Source: Argopecten irradians (Eukaryota > Mollusca > Bivalvia > Pectinida > Pectinidae). Taken from it: a DNA stretch of 64,000 nucleotides. Position numbers and translations under genes: made by a program. The DNA lies in the NCBI RefSeq assembly GCF_041381155.1, contig NC_091142.1, positions 38,551,604 to 38,615,603 of the forward strand, read 5' to 3'. This document shows, in pieces, positions 39,551 to 50,800 of this stretch (position 1 is its first letter; every line of letters begins with the position of its first letter). Below the pieces are notes generated by a model. That model was not told the origin of the DNA. It was given only the letters and a program-made list of their open reading frames with translations, and did no database searches.

Positions 39551-42500
39551 ATGGCAAAGGCGTTCCTTCTGATAGTTGTGATTGGAGTTGTTCATTCAGC
39601 CGAGGTAAATATAAAATCGATGTACTGAAATATCAGCAAGATTGTCATAGTATAGTCCATTGAAACAGGTTGTAAAACCAAAGTGACTTTTAGTATTTAA
39701 TAAATTTATTGTACTCGAAATGAAATTGAAATCGGAAAAAAATTAAATGTCCTTTATATCATAATACATCTCTTGTAACAAAATTGTATATAGATTATAG
39801 AAAAAAAAATATTAGGATTGCAAAAACCACCACATGTGTCCTCTAAGTGTGCATACATACGAAAACATTGTAATTTTTCTTTTAATGACAAAACCATTGT
39901 TAATACTTAGGTTACCATCCCTTATTTAATGTGCAGTACATCCTATTGTTCCCATCCCATCCCAATACTTATGTTACCATCCCTTATTTAATGTGCAGTA
40001 CATCCTATTGTTCCCATCCCATCCCAATACTTATGTTACCATCCCTTATTTAATGTGCAGTACATCCTATTGTTCCCATCCCATCCCAATACTTATGTTA
40101 CCATCCCTTATTTAATGTGCAGTACATCCTATTGTTCCCATCCCATCCCAATACTTATGTTACCATCCCTTATTTAATGTGCAGTACATCCTATTGTTCC
40201 CATCCCATCCCAATACTTATGTTACCATCCCTTATTTAATGTGCAGTACATCCTATTGTTCCCATCCCATCCCAATACTTATGTTACCATCCCTTATTTA
40301 ATGTGCAGTACATCCTATTGTTCCCATCCCATCCCAATACTTATGTTACCATCCCTTATTTAATGTGCAGTACATCCTATTGTTCCCAAGTGTCGGTAAG
40401 TGTGTCTTTGAAAATCTCTTAAAAATCTAAAATATATCCAGAACACCAAAGTATCCTTTTAAATACTAGTTCTCCAGAGGGAGAATATATATAAACATTA
40501 AATAGTATAAATATCCCTTCCACAAATTTTCGGCCTCTTGGCCATCGTCAGGTACATAGAAACACAAGAAAAGTTAGGTGAAATCCATCTTAAACGCTTT
40601 GATATCAAAGTGTCTTCCGCTCTTTATTCCTTAACCATGACGAAAGCATGATGGATCTGAAGCCTAATTCATTGCATCTTGAAGGCCGTAGGTGACTAAG
40701 TATTGAATAAGGGAAATCATCCCGTAACCTTTCATCAGCCTAAAATAGCGACATGTATAAAGACAACCATCTTATCACTATAAGACACACATTAGTTTAT
40801 TTTAGGTCCACTCCGGCCAGATAGATATAGGTAATGGAGTGCTAGAACCTATTTCGGTAAAGTACGACGAGAAGAGTCACGTGACTGTTATAACCCATTA
40901 TGGATCTGACGGGAACACGGTTTTAGTCAGCGACGGAACAACGGTATCTATTTTTTTAAATACACTTAAATACTATCATATTTTGACCAACTTTTATAAA
41001 TTAATACTTTTATTTGTCAGTGGTTTGGGTGCTATGAACTATGAAATAAAATTAAATGGAAATCTTAAACATTACTTTATTAAGTTTTAAGTGTGAATCG
41101 GTTGATGTAGTTTCTACTTATCATCCTTTGTATTTATTTATAGGGTGAATTCATAATCAAGGATGTTGGGATACATCGATGTTTAGTTGGGAAAGCCACA
41201 TCAGACATGATCAGACAACTGGATGTTGTTTCGTCAGCTTTACTGACTCATGTAACGTAATCTTATTGTATTTCATACTGTAATTTCTGAGTAACAGACA
41301 GGTAATTTGAATATATTTTCTAATAAGGGCAACAATCTCTATTTACATTTTCACTGCAGTCCCACTACATTATATGTAACCTTACCAAGCGCAGATGGCA
41401 GTCATATTGGTTGCCGTGTTTTTGACATGCGTTGGTGTGTAGAATACATTGGGTGTTCTAGGAAAGCCAATGGAGCGTGCTTCATGGAATTTGCCTCTGT
41501 CCAGTTGGCATTCACATTTGCTATGAATGCTAACTAAAAGACGTCCAATGCTTAAATAAGTTTTTTTTCGTTTTTATATAATTGCTCTTAATAGGTACAA
41601 ACCATAATTTACTGAGTTTAACATGCTAGATATATCGTTTCTTTTAAAATGATTCCGAAAAAAAACTTGTATGTTTTAACATTAATCTCAATGTTAGAGG
41701 ATAGGAATATGAAGGATCACTATGGCGTGCCGAACGTTGCAAAATTCAGTAAGAAAACAAATTGATTGTGTTAATAATATATCATAATATCTGTTCAATA
41801 TTTTTAATTTGTGTGTGTGAAAAATATATTTGTGTGTAAAAAAATATTCGTGTGTTTTTTTTATATTTGTGTGTGATTTTGTTTTATATTTGTGTATGAA
41901 CAAAATTTCTTTGTGTGTGAAAAATATATTTGTGTGTAATTTTTGTTTGTATTTGTGTGTGAAAAAATGGTTTGTGTTTAAAAATATATATGTGTGTGAT
42001 TTTGTTTTATTTTGTGTGTGAAAATCACGCAGAAATACATATTTTTTCTCACAAATACATTTTTCAAACACACAAAGAAAATATTGAACATAAATTTTAT
42101 ATTTACATATAAATATAAAAAATTACACAAATATTTGTTATTTACACACAAATTAAACATATTGAACACATATAACGATATATTACAAAATATTATTTTT
42201 TTACACATTATATTTTACTTATTAAATTTTGGAAGTTTTGGCACGCCATAGATCACAAACATATTTCTTTTGCTTTTGGTATTTGGTTTATCATTTTATC
42301 CAAGTGATTGAAGACAACACATACGTCATGCATGTTGATGCAAATGTAATGAGAAACTGACTTACTCTACCAGGCCATCGCCCACATGCCGGACAACACC
42401 TACACTTTTGTACCCACCCCCGGGATGACCGTCGGGTCTGTGGCCCATTCTGAGTGTGAAGGAGCCGCTTTGACTACAGGGTATTTTACAAGTGAGTTGA

Positions 42501-43509
42501 TAGACAGTTGTTTTTAACATATTGTTTTTCGAAATTATGTCAAAACAATTTATATCGTAACAGGGCTTCTTGTTATGGTTGTATATATAGCCCTTAACCT
42601 AAAATGCGTCATAGGAAAGGACAGAAAAAGCAAATGATTTTAAATGAAGAAAACATTTATGTGACGTGTTTATTGATCCAATTAAGCATTAATGCTTATC
42701 CAATGTAATCCAATTTAGATAACTCACTCAGGTACTAATTAGGCATTCATTTTCGTGATTTCACTTACTTTTACTATAAAACAAATTCAGATGTGGCACA
42801 GTGATATCTTATCCAATTATTCAGTTTGGCCAATGACTTTTAAAATATCCCGCAAACCGTTTTGTATAATGACGTCATAATGCTTGGAGTACAATATTTT
42901 CGTTCTATGGAAAATAACCTCAAATTTCTAACCTATGAAATGAGTGTAACATATGAAATTATGTTATTAGTAAATATACTTATTTCGTTCTTATAACGTG
43001 CTCGATTTTAGGAGTCTGATAAACAAAATAACACGGGAGTGCGAAAGATATGGGTTCGCGAACACTTAAACTATGGAGACGTTTCAACGTCAATCTTATT
43101 TATAGGGAAATACTTGCAAAAAGATGCCATATTCCGAATGAGCATCCTAAAAATATTTTTGTTACATAAATGATTCTTATCTAAAATCTTTAACTCGTAT
43201 GACCTTAAATTGTATGACACTCGTCGTCAAGAAAACCGGAGAACGTTTTTTCTTTTCTTTTCTTTTGAAGCACGTGGTTCTATTAACTATCTAGGACTCT
43301 GGATACAAATCTTTTGATAACGTAATCCTTATATCATAATGTAATTCTATTCGTAAATATATGTTCTTATCGATTTCAATTCGTATTACATAACAATTAA
43401 AATGCATATTTTTATGTCAGATGGCTCTCAAGTCACCCATACCCGGAAGTACTGGTGCTGGGGTTTGTCTTTCGGTAGGACGTGTGTTGGTGTCGGAGGT
43501 GCTAGATAA
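39551..43509 (+). CDS. Secreted BRICHOS-domain protein (gastrokine-like), 168 aa
   Basis: Five coding exons: 39551-39604, 40806-40943, 41144-41251, 42374-42491, 43421-43509. They total 507 nt and join without a frame break (phases 0, 0, 0, 1), each with GT-AG borders; the third donor, GTAACG, is weak. Exon 1 is a signal peptide (MAKAFLLIVVIGVVHSAE). Exons 2-4 read as a BRICHOS domain: a beta-rich start (ISVKYDEKSHVTVITHY), then KDVGIHRCLVGK with Asp71 and Cys77, then TPGMTVGSVAHSECEG with Cys128. Two Cys and an Asp are the conserved BRICHOS residues. The C-terminal tail adds Cys152 and Cys161 (KYWCWG, GRTCVG). The signal peptide, BRICHOS and short Cys-containing tail resemble gastrokine layout. 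BRICHOS domains are known as chaperone-like modules of secreted or membrane proproteins; this protein's client is unknown. ATTAAA at 43544 and AATAAA at 44000 are candidate poly(A) signals. Confidence 0.75.
39905..40388. repeat. 62-bp minisatellite, 8 nearly identical copies
   Basis: Copies begin at 39911, 39973, 40035, 40097, 40159, 40221, 40283 and 40345, exactly 62 bp apart, and are almost identical (contains GTTACCATCCCTTATTTAAT). It lies in intron 1 of the BRICHOS-type gene. The lack of divergence implies very recent amplification, unlike the older arrays nearby. Confidence 0.96.
41340..41570. repeat. Dispersed repeat, copy 1, in intron 3 of the BRICHOS-type gene
   Basis: The stretch starting TTTTCACTGCAG and ending AAAGACGTCCAATGCTTAA shares both ends in direct orientation with 54196-54540, while an internal piece is inverted between the two copies. 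An open frame across it (41307-41537) has Cys residues but no splice-consistent link to the gene. Confidence 0.65.
41715..42256. mobile_element. MITE-like element, 530 bp, with 6-bp target duplication
   Basis: Terminal inverted repeats TATGGCGTGCC (41721-41731) and GGCACGCCATA (42240-42250) are perfect over 11 bp. Imperfect similarity between the arms continues inward almost to the centre. Direct GATCAC repeats flank both ends (41715-41720 and 42251-42256), a classic target-site duplication. The interior is AT-rich with loose tandem copies of TTTGTGTGTGAAAAATATAT and contains no transposase. It sits in intron 3 of the BRICHOS-type gene. Superfamily is not assigned; if the terminal C/G pair belongs to the inverted repeat, the duplication would be the 4-bp ATCA. 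Confidence 0.85.
42500..43420. other. Intron 4 of the BRICHOS-type gene
   Basis: AT-rich with no further exon seen. Short similarity (ACACTCATTT/ATATGAAAT region, and TATGACACTCGTCG near 43216) to the 37.27-37.38 kb intron suggests fragments of one dispersed repeat. Confidence 0.45.
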
Positions 43510-44349
43510 AATCATTGAAGTTAAACTGTCACCACATCTATCTATTAAAATTGTTACAGTCCTCTCTTTTGTATTACAATTGCTTATTTATAACAAATCA
43601 AACGCTAGAAAGGACTACTGGGTTTACTTTTATATTCTAGACGGAAAGGTCATCATTGCATGATGGAGCCATTCACGTCCATTTTCTCCGTCATCATAAA
43701 CTACATAATTGCTTTTATCCATAGGGGATGAGAGCTGGCCTATATAAAATTCCAACGTCGATTATAATTAGCAGTAAGAAGGGACATACTAAATATGTTA
43801 ACCTTGTAATTTAGGATTATAAATATACTGCCGGGTAGTGGAAGCATACCTTGGACTGAATGCATTAGGCTGATAAATACTTGAAATCGGTAACGACTGT
43901 TCATGTAATCCTCTTCCTAAATTTATTTGAAGAGCTGCTACAGATAGTATGAGTAAGCCTTCTATATATCGAAGAACAGTACAAGAGGGGACTTTTATAA
44001 ATAAAAACTATACCTAGTCATTACTTTAGATAAAGATGAAAATCCATTATTCCTAGAACAAAGTGACAAACAAATGATATCAAAACCCAAGATGATCAAA
44101 TTCAATACTACAGAACAAGTGACACTAAATTAGAAAGATAATCTTCGGTATAATTTAAAAACTAGCGATATGACTTTTGTGGGGGAAAAAAGTACATGTA
44201 TTCAGCTGTACTAATTAGTGAATAGATTTAGTGGAAAAAAACCTTTCTGGTTAGTCCTAAAATGCATTTTGCATAACTAGGTAAAAAACATAGAAATGAA
44301 ATTTAGTACTATGAGGAATATCGATAATTTATTAAGTTGATAACTTTAT

Positions 44350-44735
44350 TTTTAACAATTAGAAATTATACAGGTAGCGTGGCCGAGCGGTCTAAGGCGC
44401 TGGTTTTAGACACCATCGCTGCCATCTTATTGTTTTACTTTCATTTTAAAGTAGCAGTTTAATAGCATAGTGGAGATGAAGAACGTAGAAATCACTTGAT
44501 CTATTTATATTTCATTATCACTTTATTTTTATCGAATAATATTGAATATTTGAACACAAACAGCGATTTTTAAACGAAGTGTTACTACATATTGTTAGGG
44601 TTATTTCCCTTCTAACGCCAACTACCATCTGTTAGACTTAACCAGAATCCCTTAATGTATTATCTATCACCTATTTAAAGTCGGTGTTATCAACATTGAA
44701 AATTAGGTTTGCGTGCTATTTAACATTTTGCAGTA
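44350..44735 (+). repeat. Diverged, inverted relic of the tRNA-Leu array unit
   Basis: On the plus strand this stretch aligns with the minus strand of the array unit. Shared pieces, in order: ACAGGTAGCGTGGCCGAGCG, AAGTAG-AGTTTAAT after the tRNA, AAGTGTTACTACAT, GGTTATTTCCCTTC and a trace of ACCTAT-AAGTCG. Divergence outside the tRNA is large, so separation is old. It lies over 18 kb from the array and is reversed relative to it. Confidence 0.8.
44373..44423 (+). pseudogene. tRNA-Leu pseudogene lacking variable and T arms
   Basis: The 5' acceptor strand, D arm and most of the anticodon arm are intact (GGTAGCGTGGCCGAGCGGTC, then TTTTAGAC with one G-to-A just after the TAG anticodon). The sequence then jumps to the 3' acceptor strand CGCTGCC. 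About 29 nt, covering the end of the anticodon stem, the variable arm and the T arm with the B box, are missing. Without the B box it should not be transcribed as a tRNA. Confidence 0.9.
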
Positions 44736-44751
44736 GGATTAATACGATATT

Positions 44752-44886
44752 TCCCTACCTTGAGAGTAGGACAGAAAATTCTCTACCCGAGGACGAGATT
44801 CACCAGAGGCTTGCCGAGGACTAGACTTTCGTGAATCCCCTCCGACTGTAGAGATGTCCCTGTCCTAGTCTCTAGGTAAAGAATTA
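44752..44886. repeat. Diverged foldback element related to 35884-36065
   Basis: Imperfect arms (GAGAGTAGGACAG against CTGTCCTAGTCTCT, GAGATTCAC against GTGAATC) surround the same core AGGCTTGCCGAGG as the 35.9-kb element. It lies just beyond the tRNA-unit relic. Confidence 0.7.
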
Positions 44887-47660
44887 TCATTTTTCCTGCA
44901 ATATTTCCAAAACAGTAATAATAAAATTAAAATACACCAATTTCAAATGCGAGATAAAACATTTATGAACTTAACCGTCATATGGATAATATCAGTTTAA
45001 GTATACGGATAATGGGTAGAATGTTACTTTATCACAGGCTGTCCGACTATCAACTGTGATAACTCTATCGGGGTACAGCTCACTTTATAATCAATATCAT
45101 GACACGAATGGCAACCATTTCAAACCATTTATTCTGTATATTTGATAGTGTTTACGTTAGACATATATTGATAGCTATTTCAGGACGTGTCAGGTTTCTG
45201 CGTAAAATCCAGGGACAAACCACCAGAACGTGGCAAATGTTCAATGCTGGCCTCAAACTGTCTTATAAAAGGTGAATGATGGAACACCAGGAACTTTGGC
45301 ATCATAAATGTAGTTAGAAGCAGTATCATACACCGGGACCCGTTTATATAAAAATCATTAGTGGATAAACAATCTCTTCAAAATACCCAGATATCAATAT
45401 AGACAAGGAAAAAGAAATTGAATACGTTTAAGCATTTCAAATTAAGCAGTTTTTCAATATATGACATTTCAAATAAGTGGGTTCCACTTTATCTTGCAAC
45501 ATAAAACAAAAAGTGTAATGTTATAATGCTACCGCATTTTATTTAATGACATTTACAAAATATAATGATACTTATTCTATGTTCAGTAAACAATGAAATA
45601 TGTCATATATATAAATATATACATTGTTAACAAAGGTCTTTGATTGCCAATCAGGCACAATGATAGTATTGAATTATATATACGAAATATAAAATAATAA
45701 TTAAAAATAATCAATCACAGCTCACTCATTTTCATGATACTGAATTTGGATCATAATATTTTAAATTTTATTATTTGTGACCATTGCTTTAGAATTCAAG
45801 TGCATGGTTGAGAAACAAAGACGTGTCGTACAAAGGATATACATAAATACATATATACAACCATCGATAATACATATATTATATACTGATTGTATACAAA
45901 TCAACGGGACTGGCTTTACGGCTCCATTATACTGAAAACATCAAGACAAAATTCTCGTTTGTCAGAATATTTATTCTAGGGGACATTTAAAAAACAAATA
46001 GCAAAACGCTTGACCATAATTTTCGTTTCAATGACAAAAATGTTATTAAGATATTAACTAGAAATCACATCAAATTAATCGTTGAGTTGCTCAATATGAT
46101 TATATTGTTTACTATTGTAACAAGTGACAACAAGCTCCAGTTTATATAGTCTAAGTTACATTGAAAGTTTAATGAACCGTAAAAGAAGCCTTTCGTTATA
46201 TAGAACATTCTGCTTTTGTGATACTTTTCATTTGGTCATGACCTATTTACAAGAGCAGTTAGCACTGTATAACGCCAGACAAGTATGTATGTTATTGGAG
46301 AAAACATTATGCTTTGTAAATGTTTCAGCACTATCCGTACATACGTACTAATATCTAAAAGAGCATACATTGACTGAATGTAACAAATCGTCTGTCAATA
46401 TGTGATACTAATACGTGATATGAATTCAGAAAAGAGTGAAATATACGCGTTCAACGTATCTAAACATGTATTGTCCTCTAAGAAAATGTTGTAGATGTAC
46501 AGGTAATGTATTACTTATTTGATGGATAAAGGACATGATTCCTGCTCAACTACAATTAAATGACCTATGACCTATGGCGGTTTCCATAGTTTCACTATAA
46601 CACTAAGTATCAAACTAAACGCATTCAATAAGAGGTAGAGCATTGGATCTGAGCTAGTAGGATGCCACTTCTGAAACAAAACTTACTATCCGAGTTGACC
46701 ACAGGTTCAGATACTCAACATATTTCGGAGAATGTATCTGTAACGATAACCCAGTGGACGAAGTTTTGGGGCGACTTAAGTTAGGATTGTTTTAGTCTTA
46801 TCAAGGTGATTAGACTTTTGTCTGACGGTTAGATTTCGCAAATTCTAGTCACATGCGAAAAACAATTTTACATTATTCATCGTCAACTCACAGCCCAAGA
46901 ATTAAAAAACGATAGTCAACTCATTACAAATGGTAAGACTTCTACTTTGACAAACTTTTTTTCTCGAATACATTTTCATCTTTATAGATGAATTTCACAG
47001 TTCCTTTAATTTCAAAAAACAATATTCGGGGCAAAACATATCAATACAATCATACATATGTACGCTTCATAAATATTTCAAATGGAATAATTTATGAAAT
47101 AAGACAAACACATTCGTATTTTCAAAATTGAATATATAACTATACTGGAATGTAAGTGGTTCGCGGAATGTACTATGCAAATAAACAAAATGAATACACA
47201 ATAATATATTTTTCTAGATTACGTTGTTATCTTACTAAATGAGTTTTTTTTTCTATTTGTTAAGACCCGAAATTTAAATACAATTTTAAAAGTGCTTATA
47301 AACAAATCTTTTGTTGCAACTTTTTTTTCAATCATTTATCACACAGTCTTTTCCTGTTTTGTGAACTTGCACCATTTGGTATAAAAGAGGTCGATAAAAG
47401 ACTTCAAAAATATTTGCATTGATTAGATTAATACCAAAAATCGCAGAAATATGGATCTTGCTGATAGCTGTTGGTCATGCGACATTTTTTTCTGCTTGGA
47501 TCTGAAAAGAATGAAAAAACACTCTTATTAATAATCATATGGAAGACTAGATGTAATATTTTAGCTTTAAACATTTTTAGGCATATAATGATATCATCCT
47601 CAAGAAACTTAATTAGTTGTCTAGCAAGTATATTCGTTAACACTAAAGGGACGTCTTCAT
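44887..47660. other. Intergenic stretch, no supportable gene
   Basis: AT-rich sequence between the BRICHOS-type and VWA genes, which converge here (plus and minus). The only coding-like patch is near 45184-45275, after an ATTTCAG; it reads open in more than one frame and strand and cannot be assigned. The 46124-46351 open frame has no recognisable domain. Confidence 0.5.
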
Positions 47661-47683
47661 TTGTTTATTGATATAACAACGTA

Positions 47684-47689
47684 TTTATT
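47684..47689 (-). terminator. Poly(A) signal for the VWA gene
   Basis: AATAAA on the minus strand, about 125 nt beyond the stop codon at 47812. A second AATAAA lies at 47664-47669. Confidence 0.6.
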
Positions 47690-47811
47690 AGTTTCCAGAT
47701 GTTGGTATTAATCTTCATATATGATATTTCTGTGGAGAAATTTAATTTTAATATTAAAGGACAGAGCCTTACCATATATTGTTGCTTCGTACCTTAAACG
47801 TTTGGTCCAGC

Positions 47812-50800
47812 CTAACCTAGACGATCCAGAGAGAGTCTGAAGTTGTTGTTGTCGTCGTCATTTCCGCACACACGTGATGCTAGTTGAATGCGGATGTTCT
47901 GGAGAGCATTCAAATCATCCACCATGAACACATTATCGGATTCTGTCGCCATCATACTCAACTCGGCTTGGTCAATGGCCTCACCGACACCTGTGGAGAG
48001 AAAGTGCAAACATTTGGTTTGTTTTTATTTGGTTCTGGCCCGACAATAACGGGTATCTTTTGTAATTGGTAACTGTGGAATAATCGTATTTTTTCCTTTG
48101 GTCTCGGCCAAAATTTAGCGCTATATTTACAAGTGCAGTTGGAATATTCGGAGTTTTCGACATTTGAAGTGATTCAGCCGACTTTATGTAATTGATCTGT
48201 GTTAATAGTGAACACACAAGATGTTAAAAGCTAAATTGAATTGACGTGTGACAACATAAGTTACATACAATGTATTTTTTTATTCGGGAATTACCTCTGG
48301 AATCCTTTCATTTGATATGAACGTGTGCAATATGATCGTAAACAGAGTTACGTTTCTTTGATAATAAAATGACTGATTCATATTTGGAAAAGTCAACGCA
48401 TGGAAAAATGTGTATGAAATATTTCAGAGATGCTCAAATCTAATTAATTGCGAATAGCTATAAGCTGGATCCACGTCAATCTGATAAAATACAGTGTTTT
48501 ATGTACCAATGGGTAGACATGCTTTTACAGTGGTGCCATTTACAGGTCAGAACGTCATAATGACTCTACACTTCTCATTGTCGTGCGAACATAAAAATAG
48601 AAAAAAAGTCTATGCAATTCTGTGAGATAACCACTAAAATACTTTCAGTACTGGGAATTCACAAGCCTGTTTTAATATTATACTTAGCTTTAAATCACAA
48701 AATTCTAAGCAGTAAACATCGTTTTCGTGAAAAGCAAGAAAATGACAAACCAGAGATGAACAACATTTTGGAAGCTTCCCCTAAAATACCACCTGTCAGC
48801 TTAAAATAGGTACAATACTGATTTTCATTTCTTTCGATTAGGCACTGATCGTTATTTTCTGTGTTCAGAGTCAAAACACGAAAATATGACGTTGGGTAAG
48901 ATCGTGACGTCATGATCATAATCAATATCTTACCACAATTAGGGCTGATGAAACCGTTATGTACTTATTCATAATAAGACCAAAGATAGCATTTGGTTTG
49001 ACTTAAAATGTTAACATTAGGAATACAATTATTTATGGAACTAACCAATTGCGAAAACAGTAGTCCTCATATCGTGTAGTCTGGATGTCTGGTCGGCGAG
49101 AGAGTACGGATCAGTGGACTTTCCGTCAGTAATGATAATAACGACTTTCATTACCCCTGGACGGGCACCATTCCTGGTGGTCAGTACTTCATCGACCACA
49201 GTCTTGATGGCCCTGTCTGTGTAGGTGTTTCCGTACGTATACTTAACACCAAGCAGGCCCTGCTCCACGCCGAATCTGGAATTGTAAGTGTTCAGCTGGA
49301 ATTCGATCTTCGGGTCGTCACTAAACGTCATCACGGCTACCTGTGCGGAACCGGAATCGATGTCTATTTCATCCAGGAAGTCGTTTACGAAGACAAGCTC
49401 CTTGTTGAAGTTTGTCTGGGTCTGTAGACTGGTGGACTTGTCAAGGAGGAATACAACGTCGAGATCTCGAAAACGACAATCTGAAACCAGTCGGTCAGGT
49501 CAGCATAAAACACGTGTGTACATACACAACTATAGTATAAAAGTAAAAACCAAAACGATGAACATAATAAAATGATGACAGAATGAATTGTTATAAAGCT
49601 TTTCTAGGGCGAAATGCTAGTTTCAATGCCAGTTATTGCTCGTATACATCAATAAAACATTATAACTCTTCCAAAAATATTATTTAAGAATATTTTATGG
49701 ATTTCCATTTTGAAAGCAACACTTCAATACTGGTATGTAGTACTGTATGTATACGTTTGTATACGTTTGAAGAACAATGGGTGACATACCTTTGATCGGG
49801 GCTGGAGTAGGCTTTGGTCGAGGTGTCACAGCTGAAAGTATAATTAAACACAGTATAACATGATTGATCTCTATTATATTATGGAAATTGTTTGTTAGTT
49901 TCGCAACTAATGCGTATCTAACTGATACTGATATCATGTTCATTTTATAATATTGCATAACTTAACAATGAATAAAAAAACCTAAGCACAAAACCTCAGA
50001 ATTTAATAGATTTGTAATTTATATCTTCATTAAACTTTTGGCGTTATCGCTTTTTTTTCGAAAAGCAATTAAGAAAAACTACTTTTTGAATACCCAATAG
50101 TTGAGTTTGTATTTGCTTCGATACCACATCTAATCCCCATATTGACTGATTTTACAGACGTTAACGGTTTTTTTCCCCGAAAAGGCAGGTAATACTTTTT
50201 GAATACCCAATAGTTTAGTTTGTATTGGCTCCAATACCACATTTACTGAGTTTACAGACATAGTGAAGACGAGTTACTATATTCTAACATATCAAAGTAC
50301 CATATATACCATACATATTAAAAACTGCATATTGGAATTCATATTGCAGAAAAAGAGATAAATAATGCACATCGTTCTACTATATAGAAAAGAATGGATA
50401 CTAAAAATTAACAGATTAGATCGTATGATATGGCAAGGAGACTTTCATCTTTTTTTTATACCTGATGCGTAATTCAAATGCAAAAAAAAAACATAAACAC
50501 AATCAGATGTAATTCTTAGTAACGCTACACAGCTGACGTATAGTATTTTTGTGTTAAAACAGGAGCAGGCGAATTAGTATTTCTCTTCAGTTTCAAATGT
50601 TACTTACTTTATATCATTACCAACATTGACACGTTTGAGCTTCTTATTTCTACCTTAAAACAAATATTACTTAACATGATAAATTGTGTCCCGAAAAAGT
50701 CCACCACAATCAAAATAGATTATTTCATATATTTTTGTGTTATTTAGACCTGCATTTACATGAGTAAACAACAATTATTATTTAAATGATAAGTATCTTT

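Noticed and set aside
41307-41537. Cys-containing open frame as an extra BRICHOS-gene exon
   Set aside because: In the phase required by exon 3 it stops early, and the sequence is part of a dispersed repeat also found at 54.2 kb.
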